This document shows positions 6,914 to 14,117 of a stretch of 18,275 nt of DNA, in pieces. Location of the stretch: the NCBI GenBank assembly GCA_045132495.1, contig JBGUSK010000105.1, positions 1-18,275 on the forward strand, written 5' to 3'. The notes below the pieces were generated by a model. That model was not told the origin of the DNA, searched no databases, and worked only from the letters and a program-made list of their open reading frames with translations. The DNA comes from UBA11524 sp045132495 (GTDB lineage Bacteria > Bacillota > Clostridia > Christensenellales > Aristaeellaceae). Made by a program: the position numbers and the translations under genes. How positions within the stretch are numbered: position 1 is the first letter of the stretch; every line of letters starts with the position of its first letter.

Positions 6914-7442
6914 CGTTCAGATACCATCCTTTCAACTGAGATTCCAGGATCTTGCGCGCCCGGTGGAGGCGGGTGAGAACTGTGGCCTGCGGAAGCTTGA
7001 GAATCTTTGCGACAGTGGGGGAAGGCAGGCCTTGATAATAGTGAAGCATCACGACCTCGCGATACTTCTCCGGCAGGAGCAGCACGGCGTTGAGAACGGT
7101 ATTGTCCGGAAGCTCATCCTCTGCGGCGGGCTCGGGCAGGTCATCCATGTCAGGCGACTGGGCATAGAGCTTGTACTCCCGGCTGCGCAGAGTCGTCTTG
7201 CAGGTGTTGACGGCAATCTTCATCAGCCAGGCCTTTTCGGTGCTGCCCTCCCGCAGGGTCTGCAGGGCCTGCCAGGCTTTGACGAAGGTGGTCTGGGCAG
7301 CATCCTGCGCCAGGGAATGATCCTTCAGGTACAGGTAGCAGACGCGAAGCACGCTGCTGCCGTAGGTCTGCATCAGACGCGTGAGACGCTCCTCTGCGCT
7401 TTCCGGGGCTTGCGGAATATCTACGATCATAAACGATATCAA
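6906..7442 (-). CDS. ECF-type RNA polymerase sigma factor
   Basis: A sigma-70 family factor of the extracytoplasmic-function type, 178 aa if it starts at TTG 7442, or 174 aa from ATG 7430. It has only regions 2 and 4. Sigma2 is at about 20-88 (AQDAAQTTFVKAW, EKAWLMKIAVNTCKT) and the sigma4 helix-turn-helix at about 115-170 (LLPEKYREVVMLHYYQGLP, TVLTRLHRARKIL). A strong AAGGAGGG (7459-7452, complement) is 10 bases before the TTG but 21 bases before the ATG, so the TTG start is preferred. The gene overlaps the stalk protein gene by 8 nt, so the pair should be made together and the partner should hold the factor inactive at the membrane until a surface signal arrives. Target genes cannot be read from this window. 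Confidence 0.93.
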   Translation of the reverse strand: MISFMIVDIPQAPESAEERLTRLMQTYGSSVLRVCYLYLKDHSLAQDAAQTTFVKAWQALQTLREGSTEKAWLMKIAVNTCKTTLRSREYKLYAQSPDMDDLPEPAAEDELPDNTVLNAVLLLPEKYREVVMLHYYQGLPSPTVAKILKLPQATVLTRLHRARKILESQLKGWYLNDE

Positions 7443-7504
7443 CGCGCTGCACCCTCCTTCTGGCCGGCGGAACCGGCTCACATTTGTAATGACGGGCATG
7501 AAAA

Positions 7505-7538
7505 TTGCCCCTACTCATTATACTCTTGAGCGGGGCAA
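7505..7538 (-). promoter_or_regulatory. Candidate sigma-gene promoter -10 inside a 7-bp dyad
   Basis: A perfect TATAAT (7522-7517, complement) lies 75 bases before the sigma start. It is flanked by TTGCCCC/GGGGCAA arms (7505-7511 and 7532-7538). No good -35 is seen at the usual 17-base spacing; a TTGAAA occurs 20 bases upstream. The dyad could be an operator. Because the distal arm is followed by TTTTC on the - strand, it could instead be a large-loop terminator for the coiled-coil gene. Confidence 0.4.
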
Positions 7539-7542
7539 AATC

Positions 7543-7569
7543 TTTCAATTTTTCTGAAAAAAGTTGAAA
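7543..7569. repeat. AT-rich hairpin downstream of the coiled-coil gene
   Basis: TTTCAATTTTT (7543-7553) pairs with the AAAAA run at 7557-7562 and with TTGAAA (7564-7569), leaving one bulged base and a three-base loop. It starts 9 bases beyond the stop codon at 7579. It is weak thermally, but it may mark the 3' end of the coiled-coil transcript. Confidence 0.4.
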
Positions 7570-7578
7570 TTATTTTGA

Positions 7579-8817
7579 TTACTTGAACTGCACGGTATCC
7601 AGGTAGGCGGACATCGCCTGCAGATCCTCCATGCTGGTGGCGGTGCAGGTGAAGATGTAGGTGCCTGCGTCGCCCTTGCAGAAGTAAGCCTGCATCTGGC
7701 ACTGGGGCGTGACCAGGTCGTAGCCGGCGCCAGTGTAATCCAGGTTGGCGGAGGTCACGAAGATGGCGGTGTTGTTCTCAAAAACGGCGCTGAGTACCTG
7801 GGCGTCGGTCATCTTGATGCCCATGGCGGTGTATTGCTGCTCAGCAGCCTGCATGATCAGTGCAGCGTAATTTGCAGCGCCGTAGAGGTTGATCTCACCG
7901 GCGGCATCCGCGTTGACCCAGACGACATTGATGTTGCTGTGGGATTCAGCAGTGTCATCATAATTGGGATAAACGATCGCATGCACGGCGTTGCTGGTCT
8001 TCTGGGGAGCAATCTGGAAAACGTCGTTGGCGCCCAGCACCATGGTAAAGTCGCCAAAATCGGTGGATTCAGCAGCCACTTCGGCAGGCTCTTCCTGCAC
8101 GGGCTCCTCCTCAACGGGAACCTCGTCAACGGGCGCTGCAGTGGCCTCAGGGGCAGCGGTGAGCTTTTCGAGGTCGGCCTTGGCAGCGGCGAGGGCTTCA
8201 TTGGCGACGGCGTTGTCAGCGGTGAGCTTCTCGACTTCAGCCTTGGCGGCGGCGAGGGCTTCATTGGCGACGGCGTTGTCAGCGGCGAGCTTCTCGACTT
8301 CAGCCTTGGCAGCAGCGAGCGCTTCATTGGCGACGGCGTTGTCAGCGGTGAGCTTCTCGACCTCGGCCTTGGCGGCAGTGAGCGCCTCGTTGACGGCAGC
8401 GTTGTCTGCGGTGAGCTTCTCGACTTCGGCCTTGGCAGCGGCGAGGGCTTCATTGGCGACGGCGTTGTCAGCGGCGAGCTTCTCGACTTCAGCCTTGGCA
8501 GCGGCGAGGGCTTCGTTGGCGACGGCGTTGTCGGCGGTGAGCTTCTCAACCTCGGCCTTGGCGGCGGCGAGGGCTTCGTTGGCGACGGCGTTGTCAGCGG
8601 TGAGCTTCTCGACATCAGCCTTGGCAGCGGCGAGGGCTTCGTTGGCGACGGCGTTGTCAGCGGTGAGCTTCTCGACATCAGCCTTGGCGGCGGTCAGATC
8701 GTTCTGCAGCTGATCGGCGGTCTTGGAAACATCGTTCTTCTGCACGAATGCTACGGCAGAAACGGCGATCGCAGCCACCAGCAGAACAGCCAGGATAGTG
8801 GAAAGGTACTTCTTCAT
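7579..8817 (-). CDS. Exported coiled-coil protein with eight 21-residue repeats
   Basis: A 412-aa surface protein of unknown function. An N-terminal signal or anchor (MKKYLSTILA then VLLVAAIAVSAVAF, about 1-24) lacks a lipobox Cys. Residues 41-208 are eight near-identical 21-residue units (core AEVEKLTADNAVANEA), with a partial ninth to 221. Each unit is three heptads with Leu/Val spacing, so a long parallel coiled coil is expected. An acidic Pro/Glu/Ala linker (about 222-252) leads to a C-terminal globular domain (about 253-412) with mixed beta strands. This domain resembles the PsbP/DUF1795-like fold only in general pattern; that is inference. Start: AGGAGG at 8831-8826 (complement), 8 bases upstream, behind a strong promoter. 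It precedes the sigma gene and shares its strand, so it may belong to the same surface programme. Confidence 0.88.
   Translation of the reverse strand: MKKYLSTILAVLLVAAIAVSAVAFVQKNDVSKTADQLQNDLTAAKADVEKLTADNAVANEALAAAKADVEKLTADNAVANEALAAAKAEVEKLTADNAVANEALAAAKAEVEKLAADNAVANEALAAAKAEVEKLTADNAAVNEALTAAKAEVEKLTADNAVANEALAAAKAEVEKLAADNAVANEALAAAKAEVEKLTADNAVANEALAAAKADLEKLTAAPEATAAPVDEVPVEEEPVQEEPAEVAAESTDFGDFTMVLGANDVFQIAPQKTSNAVHAIVYPNYDDTAESHSNINVVWVNADAAGEINLYGAANYAALIMQAAEQQYTAMGIKMTDAQVLSAVFENNTAIFVTSANLDYTGAGYDLVTPQCQMQAYFCKGDAGTYIFTCTATSMEDLQAMSAYLDTVQFK
8155..8697 (-). repeat. 63-bp tandem coding repeats (8 full copies plus a partial)
   Basis: Eight in-frame 63-bp units and a shortened ninth encode the 21-residue coiled-coil repeat. 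Copies differ mainly at synonymous sites and at the Asp/Glu, Thr/Ala and Ala-Val swap positions; unit 5 has AAVNEA in place of AVANEA. The high DNA identity points to recent duplication or gene conversion and to copy-number variation. Confidence 0.93.
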
Positions 8818-8852
8818 GGTAAAAACCTCCTTTGTTACATCATAATAATGCT

Positions 8853-8881
8853 ATTATAGCAATAGAAGCCTTGGTTTGCAA
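8853..8881 (-). promoter_or_regulatory. Strong sigma-A promoter of the coiled-coil gene
   Basis: TTGCAA (8881-8876, complement), a 17-base spacer and a perfect TATAAT (8858-8853). The -10 sits in the palindrome GCTATTATAGC. Transcription would start near 8846, about 30 bases before the start codon. The -35 is only 17 bases past the stop of the GNAT gene, so no terminator fits between them. Confidence 0.78.
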
Positions 8882-8898
8882 GAATTTCAGTGGAATTG

Positions 8899-9636
8899 TT
8901 ACATTTCCAGCGGGCACGCCACCAGCTCAAACCATGCGGGTAGAAAGCCGGATCTCAGCGCCACCCGCTGGCTCTCCAGGTGGGAGATGGACGTTCCATA
9001 GTAGGGCAGCCGCCCCACTGCCAGCACATCATTGCGCAGGAGGCTCACCAGCATCGCAGCGATGCCCTGCCCGCGGGCTTCCGGCAGCACATTGATGCCG
9101 ATCTGCCACAGGTTCGGGCTGTCTGCGCTGGCGCCTGCCATGCCAAGGATCTGTCCGTCCTTCAAGGCGGCAACACCCAGCATATCCGGCGCGGTCTCGC
9201 AGAAGCCATAGGCGTCCTCAAAGCGCTCGTCGCCTTTGAATTGCTGGATGGCGTCAGGCGTGTAGCGCTGGATGGAGAAGCCCATCGTATCCACCGGAAG
9301 CGCCTGATCCGCTGTAAAGAAAGGCCGGGCATGGCGGATTTGCGCTCCGAATGCAGTCAGCTCCCGGTTGAGAGCCGCCAGGTTCCGGGCCTCCATGAAC
9401 CAGGGGGCGTTGGCAGTTGCGTAAAGCTCCCGGCAGCGGACGATCACATCCGCCCGTCCGGTGAAGAGCAGCTTGCCGTTCACCACCGCGATCTTGAGGA
9501 CACACGGGGTGATTTCCATGTACTGCCTGCGGTCGGGGTGAGGCTCGAAGACGGTGAAATGGTGGTTCGCGTCGAGAATGTCAGCCTCGGTGACACAAAA
9601 GTCTGCCGCAAGCTGGCGAAGGAGCAATTTATGCAT
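8899..9636 (-). CDS. GNAT-family N-acetyltransferase with N-terminal extension
   Basis: A 245-aa protein whose C-terminal half (about 115-245) is a GNAT acetyltransferase that transfers acetyl from acetyl-CoA to an unknown amine. The acetyl-CoA pyrophosphate loop is visible as VLPEARGQGIAAMLVSLL (RGQGIA at about 188-193), preceded by the usual beta strand (LWQIGINV). The first 110 residues form a separate domain not typical of simple GNATs; two-domain clostridial GNATs of similar size exist. The start at 9636 is preferred over 9642, because AAGGGA (9648-9643, complement) abuts the upstream ATG but is 6 bases from this one. The ilvA stop codon overlaps that ribosome-binding site, so translation is coupled to ilvA. 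It is the last gene of the ilv-leu block, and its substrate cannot be inferred from that. Confidence 0.88.
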   Translation of the reverse strand: MHKLLLRQLAADFCVTEADILDANHHFTVFEPHPDRRQYMEITPCVLKIAVVNGKLLFTGRADVIVRCRELYATANAPWFMEARNLAALNRELTAFGAQIRHARPFFTADQALPVDTMGFSIQRYTPDAIQQFKGDERFEDAYGFCETAPDMLGVAALKDGQILGMAGASADSPNLWQIGINVLPEARGQGIAAMLVSLLRNDVLAVGRLPYYGTSISHLESQRVALRSGFLPAWFELVACPLEM

Positions 9637-9647
9637 AGGCATTCCCT

Positions 9648-10847
9648 TTATTGAACAATCTTGAATCCAGCGTCAGTCAGCCTGCTTTTGATTTCGTTGA
9701 TCTGCTCAAAATCGCGGGTCTCCATGCTGACCTTGAGGAAGCAGGAGGCCACGGGCATGTTCGCGTCGGAGCGCTCGTGGGTCACGCCGACCACGTTCGC
9801 GCCGCATTCGCTGATGATCTGGGCAACGCCTACCAGCTGGCCGGGCTTGTCTTCCAGCGCGATGGTCAGCATGGCGTTGCGTCCGCTGGTCAGCAGACCA
9901 CGGGTGATGACGCGGCTGAGGATGTTCACGTCGATGTTGCCGCCGGAAATCAGGCAGCAGACCTTCTTGCCGGCGATGTCCGGCACCCGGTGGAACATGG
10001 CAGCTGCTACGCCTACCGCGCCCGCGCCCTCAGCCACAACCTTCTGCTTTTCCATCAGCGCGAGGATGGCCGCAGCGATCTCGTCCTCCGACACGGTGAT
10101 GATGCCATCCACATACTTGCGGATCATCTGGAAGGTGGTGTCGCCGGGGTGCTTGACGGCAATGCCGTCCGCGAAGGTCTTGACGGTGGGCAGGGTGACC
10201 TGCTCGCCCAGCTCAATGGACTTGGCCATGGAGGCGGCATTCTCCGCTTGCACGCCGTAGACCTTGACGTTCGGGTTGAGGCTCTTGATGGCATAGGCCA
10301 CGCCGGAGACCAGTCCGCCGCCGCCCACGGGGCAGAGGACGACGTCCACGTCCTCCAGCTGATTGAGGATCTCCAGGCCGATAGTGCCCTGACCGGCGAT
10401 GACTTCGTCGTCATCAAAGGGATGGATGAAGGTCATGCCGGTTTCGTCGCGGAGCTTGCAGGCGTAGGCGTAGGCGTCGTCATACGCGCCCTTGACCAGC
10501 ACGACCTGCGCGCCCAGCGCCTTGGTGGCCTCGACCTTCGAAATGGGCGCGCCTTCGGGCATGCACACGATGGACTTTGCGCCCATGCGGGTCGCCGCCA
10601 GCGCCACGCCCTGGGCGTGATTGCCCGCCGAACAGGCCACGATGCCCGCGTCACGCTGCTCCTGGGTCAGCTGGCTGATCTTGTAATACGCGCCGCGCAG
10701 CTTGAAGGAACCGGTCAGCTGCAAATTCTCCGTCTTGAGGTACATGGTGAAGTCATCGGAGAGCTTGGGGGCTTCGATCATATCCGTCTTGCGGGCAACG
10801 GACTTGAGGACAAACGCGGCGTGGTAGACTTTATCGAGTGTGACCAT
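9648..10847 (-). CDS. ilvA: Threonine ammonia-lyase (threonine deaminase)
   Basis: A 399-aa PLP enzyme that converts L-threonine to 2-ketobutyrate and ammonia, the entry step to isoleucine. The PLP lysine is K49 in TGSFKLRGA. The asparagine loop SAGNHAQG is at 73-80 and the phosphate-binding glycines are in PVGGGGLVSG (173-182). A single C-terminal ACT domain (about 326-399, LTIALEDKPGQLVGVAQIIS) makes it the short, one-ACT form rather than the E. coli biosynthetic form with two regulatory subdomains. Allosteric control is therefore likely, but its effector cannot be read here. The catabolic TdcB type is an alternative; the leu/ilv neighbours favour biosynthesis. A GGAGG lies 8 bases before the start at 10847. 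Confidence 0.94.
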   Translation of the reverse strand: MVTLDKVYHAAFVLKSVARKTDMIEAPKLSDDFTMYLKTENLQLTGSFKLRGAYYKISQLTQEQRDAGIVACSAGNHAQGVALAATRMGAKSIVCMPEGAPISKVEATKALGAQVVLVKGAYDDAYAYACKLRDETGMTFIHPFDDDEVIAGQGTIGLEILNQLEDVDVVLCPVGGGGLVSGVAYAIKSLNPNVKVYGVQAENAASMAKSIELGEQVTLPTVKTFADGIAVKHPGDTTFQMIRKYVDGIITVSEDEIAAAILALMEKQKVVAEGAGAVGVAAAMFHRVPDIAGKKVCCLISGGNIDVNILSRVITRGLLTSGRNAMLTIALEDKPGQLVGVAQIISECGANVVGVTHERSDANMPVASCFLKVSMETRDFEQINEIKSRLTDAGFKIVQ

Positions 10848-10866
10848 GGGAATGGCCTCCTATAAA

Positions 10867-11002
10867 ATGAATTCGGAATGCGGAATTCGTAATTCGGAAT
10901 TTAGAGTGTGGAACTGGCTGCGGTTGGATAAAGGGGAGCCGACTGCGGGACAGAATGGTTTCAGCAACCAAATTCCGAATTCCGCATTCCGAATTCCGCA
11001 TT
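10867..11002. repeat. MITE-like dispersed inverted repeat, copy 1
   Basis: Long arms built of GGAATTC/GAATGCG-like hexamers (10867-10902 and 10970-11002) are almost fully complementary. They enclose about 67 bases that include GGTTG (10922-10926) and CAACC (10965-10969). A second copy of the same family is at 17654-17771. The element fills the whole spacer between the DUF815 stop (11001-11003) and the ilvA ribosome-binding site. No transposase is encoded; it would have to be mobilised in trans, if it is mobile at all. Confidence 0.85.
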
Positions 11003-12299
11003 ATCTCTTCAGCCCTGCAACATAATTGATGAACTGTTGCGCCGTGCGCCCGCTGATGCCGCCGTGGCGGATTTCCCACTTGTTGGCCTCCAGCAGGAGC
11101 TGCTCCTCGGTCAGGCCGAAGTCCGGATAACGCGCCGCGATGCCCTTCACGATGTCGTGATACTGCTGGCGGTTGGGATTGTTGTAGCAGATTGAGCAGC
11201 CAAAGCGTGCGGCCAGGGAGAGCTTCTCCTCCATCGTGTCGCTGCGGTGGATGTCGTTCTCAAACTCCATGTCGCTCTTATCCTTCCAAGTCTCCTTGAC
11301 CAGGTGGCGGCGATTGGAGGTCGCGACGATCAGCACATTGTTAGGTCTTGTTTCCACGCCGCCCTCAATGACTGCCTTGAGGAACTTGTACTCTACCTCA
11401 TGCTCCTCGAAAGAAAGGTCGTCGATGAAGATCATGAACCGGTAGTTACGGTTCTTGACCCGGGCGATCACGCTGGAAAGCAGGCCAAATTGGTGCTTGT
11501 AGATCTCGATCATCCGCAGGCCCTGATCGTAATACTCGTTCAGGATGGCCTTGACCGAGGTGGACTTGCCCGTGCCTGCGTCGCCGTAGAGCAGCATGTT
11601 GTTGCAGCTGCGGCCCTGCACGAAGGCCTCGGTGTTGTCGCGCAGGGTTTTCTTCTGGACTTCATAGCCGATCAGGTCGCTCAATACCACCCGGTCGATG
11701 TTGTTGATCGCGACCAGTTCACCGGTATCATCCAGGCGGAAGGCGCGATTCAGCCCAAACATGCCCACGCCGCAGTCGCGATAATGGGCGGTGACAAGCT
11801 CGAACACCGCATCGGCAGAGTCCGCCGCGTCAATGGCGCTGGACAGCTCCTGCACCTTCTCGGAGACGGTACGATAATACATCTGGGCTTTCTTGGGGAT
11901 GGCGGTGTAATGGGTCAGCACGGTGAAGCAATCAATGCCCAGATCCTTTTCGATCGGCCCGAAATCGAAGTTGAACAGCCGCTTGAAGATGGCGAAATCC
12001 GCCTTGGCGAAGTGATTGACGCTGCCTTCGCTGGCTCCCTGGCGCTCAGCGGTCAGGGTGAAGCTGTTCTCGTTGGTCATGAGGAGAAAGGTCAGGTAGT
12101 TCTGCCACAAATTGCGGTTGAAGCCGTAGACGGTCGCCAGATCGAGCAGGCGCTTCACCTGGGCATAGATGCGGCTGATAAGGGCAGACTTGTCTGCCAC
12201 GCCGGCTTCCCAGTCGCGGCATATTTCTGCCATGCGGGTGAGGATCGCATCCTCGCCGAGGTTGGAGTAAAGCAGAAGCTTGGCTGTTTCGCGGTACAT
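11001..12299 (-). CDS. DUF815-family AAA ATPase
   Basis: A 432-aa protein of the DUF815 P-loop family; its cellular role is not established. Walker A is GDAGTGKS (about 239-246), Walker B is FMIFIDD (about 288-294), and a sensor-1-like VLIVATSNRRHL follows, all typical of AAA ATPases. The N-terminal 230 residues (helical, starting MYRETAKLLLYSN) are specific to the family. The start at 12299 is preferred over 12308 because GGAAGG directly touches the upstream ATG but is 9 bases from this one. There is no signal peptide. It lies between leuB and ilvA with repeat elements on both sides, so co-transcription is likely, but a functional link to amino-acid synthesis is not evident. Confidence 0.92.
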   Translation of the reverse strand: MYRETAKLLLYSNLGEDAILTRMAEICRDWEAGVADKSALISRIYAQVKRLLDLATVYGFNRNLWQNYLTFLLMTNENSFTLTAERQGASEGSVNHFAKADFAIFKRLFNFDFGPIEKDLGIDCFTVLTHYTAIPKKAQMYYRTVSEKVQELSSAIDAADSADAVFELVTAHYRDCGVGMFGLNRAFRLDDTGELVAINNIDRVVLSDLIGYEVQKKTLRDNTEAFVQGRSCNNMLLYGDAGTGKSTSVKAILNEYYDQGLRMIEIYKHQFGLLSSVIARVKNRNYRFMIFIDDLSFEEHEVEYKFLKAVIEGGVETRPNNVLIVATSNRRHLVKETWKDKSDMEFENDIHRSDTMEEKLSLAARFGCSICYNNPNRQQYHDIVKGIAARYPDFGLTEEQLLLEANKWEIRHGGISGRTAQQFINYVAGLKR

Positions 12300-12314
12300 A
12301 AGATACATCCTTCC

Positions 12315-12365
12315 AAAAGGCTCTCCCTCCGGGAGAACTGTCAGCGACAGCTGACTGAGGGGGCT
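12315..12365. repeat. Short dispersed palindromic element (AGGCTCTCCC type)
   Basis: Two adjacent small hairpins: TCTCCC (12322-12327) with GGGAGA (12331-12336), then GTCAG (12340-12344) with CTGAC (12351-12355), ending in GAGGGGG. The combination of an AAGGCTC start, a CTGTCAGCGACAGCTGACTG middle and a GAGGGG end matches my recollection of a repeat seen many times in gut Clostridia genomes. Only one copy is present in this window. Confidence 0.6.
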
Positions 12366-12384
12366 TGCGACTATAACGGAACAT

Positions 12385-12416
12385 CGCCTGCACAGCCGAA
12401 ATCAGCCATGCAGGCG
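12385..12416. repeat. Hairpin between leuB and DUF815
   Basis: Perfect 8-bp arms CGCCTGCA (12385-12392) and TGCAGGCG (12409-12416) with a 16-base loop. There is no T run on the - strand side, so it is not a classic terminator. It follows the leuB stop hairpin directly. Confidence 0.55.
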
Positions 12417-12421
12417 GAATG

Positions 12422-12438
12422 AGCGGATCAAATCCGCT
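12422..12438 (-). repeat. Small hairpin containing the leuB stop codon
   Basis: AGCGGAT (12432-12438, complement) and ATCCGCT (12422-12428, complement) form a perfect 7-bp stem with a three-base loop. The leuB TGA (12430-12428) straddles loop and stem. Confidence 0.6.
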
Positions 12439-13501
12439 TGATGATCTCCTCGGTCATTTCCTTGCAGCCGATGGGCTCAATACCGGAAGAACCGACGATG
12501 TCTGCCGTGCGGATGCCGTCCTCCAGCACCTTGTCCACAGCGGCCTCGATGCAGTCGGCCTCGTCCATCATGTCGAAGGCGTAGCGCAGCATCATGGCGG
12601 CGGAGAGCACAGTCGCGATGGGATTGGCCTTGTTCTGGCCGGCAATATCCGGCGCGGAGCCGTGGATGGGCTCGTACAGGCCGCGGGTAGTCGCGCCGAG
12701 GGACGCGCTGGGCAGCATGCCGATGGAGCCGGTGATCTGACTGGACTCGTCGGACAGGATGTCGCCGAACATGTTGCTCGTTACCACCACGTCGAACTGG
12801 CTCGGGCGGCGCACCAGCTGCATGGCGGCGTTGTCCACCAGCATGTCGGTACAGGTGACGTCCGGGTATTCCGCTGCGATACGGTGGACGGTCTCGCGCC
12901 ACAGGCGGCTGGTTTCCAGCACGTTGGCCTTGTCGATGGAGATCACGTTCTTGCGGCGCTTGCGGGCAGCGTCAAAGGCTGCGCGGGCAATGCGCTCCAC
13001 TTCCATCACGCTGTAGGCCTCGGTGTCCCAGGCCTCGGGGCCGTACTTGCCCTCGCGGCGGCCGCGTTCACCGAAGTAGATGCCGCCGGTCAGCTCACGC
13101 ACCATCATCAGGTCGAAGCCCTGAGCGACGATGTCCGCGCGCAGGGGGCACTCCTCCTTCAGCGGGGGATAAAGCTTGGCAGGACGCAGGTTGGTGTACA
13201 GGCCCATGGCTGCACGGATGCCAAGCAGACCCTTTTCGGGGCGGACATTGGCAGGCAGGGTGTCCCACTTGGGGCCGCCCACTGCGCCCAGCAGCACGGA
13301 GTCCGCCGCGAGACAGCCGTCGACGGTCTCCTGAGGCAGGGGATGGCCGGTGGCGTCGATGGCCGCGCCGCCGATCAGATAAGGCGTGAAGTTGAAGGTG
13401 TGGCCGAACTTCTCAGCGACCACTTCCAGCACCTTGACGGCGCTGTCCACGATCTCCGGGCCGATGCCGTCGCCGCGGAGCAGGGCGATGTTCTTTTCCA
13501 T
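12428..13501 (-). CDS. leuB: 3-isopropylmalate dehydrogenase
   Basis: A 357-aa enzyme of full family length that oxidises and decarboxylates 3-isopropylmalate to 2-ketoisocaproate with NAD, the third step of leucine synthesis. Motifs include LLRGDGIGPEI at the N terminus, the substrate region GLYTNLRPAK (100-109), VRELTGGIYFGE (134-145), catalytic K191 in SIDKANVLE, D223 in DNAAMQL, the metal aspartates in TSNMFGDILSDE (D247, D251), and the NAD-binding EPIHGSAPDIAGQ (277-289). It acts in the cytoplasm as a homodimer by family knowledge. GGAGG is 9-10 bases before the start. It follows leuD after a 106-base spacer filled by two palindromes. Confidence 0.97.
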   Translation of the reverse strand: MEKNIALLRGDGIGPEIVDSAVKVLEVVAEKFGHTFNFTPYLIGGAAIDATGHPLPQETVDGCLAADSVLLGAVGGPKWDTLPANVRPEKGLLGIRAAMGLYTNLRPAKLYPPLKEECPLRADIVAQGFDLMMVRELTGGIYFGERGRREGKYGPEAWDTEAYSVMEVERIARAAFDAARKRRKNVISIDKANVLETSRLWRETVHRIAAEYPDVTCTDMLVDNAAMQLVRRPSQFDVVVTSNMFGDILSDESSQITGSIGMLPSASLGATTRGLYEPIHGSAPDIAGQNKANPIATVLSAAMMLRYAFDMMDEADCIEAAVDKVLEDGIRTADIVGSSGIEPIGCKEMTEEIIKRI

Positions 13502-13527
13502 GGGGATGTACCTCCCTTTGTTTGTTG

Positions 13528-13603
13528 GTAGGGCGGGCGAGCATTGCTCGCCCCTACGGACAATATGGTCGGGATGACGTAGGGGCGACCATTGGTCGCC
13601 CGC
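13528..13603. repeat. Paired palindromic elements of the GTAGGGGCGA type
   Basis: Two palindromes about 48 bases apart: GGGCGAGCA-T-TGCTCGCCC (13535-13553) within a GTAG...CTAC frame, and GGGCGACCA-T-TGGTCGCCC (13583-13601) after GTAG. The two differ at matching positions in both arms (AGC/GCT against ACC/GGT), so each remains self-complementary. They lie between leuD and leuB and leave both genes intact. Such GTAGGGGCGA palindromes are, by recollection, dispersed repeats in many bacteria. Confidence 0.8.
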
Positions 13604-13607
13604 TGGA

Positions 13608-14105
<498 letters not shown>

Positions 14106-14117
14106 AGCGATACCTCC

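Noticed and set aside
8155..8697. Regular repeats that might suggest a CRISPR array.
   Set aside because: The 63-bp units are contiguous and in frame, with no unique spacers between them, and no cas genes are nearby.
7834..8859. A repeat protein (GEGFIGDGVVSGELLD-like) on the + strand.
   Set aside because: Reverse complement of the 63-bp coiled-coil repeats; the sense frame has promoter, ribosome-binding site and signal peptide.
9651..10865. A 404-codon open frame on the + strand opposite ilvA.
   Set aside because: Complement shadow of ilvA; no ribosome-binding site, no domain.
10831..11079. Small open frames rich in NSECGIRNS/FRI-like words over the dispersed repeats (also near 17627-17836).
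   Set aside because: They arise from translating the hexameric arms of the repeats in any frame; they lack ribosome-binding sites and overlap real genes.
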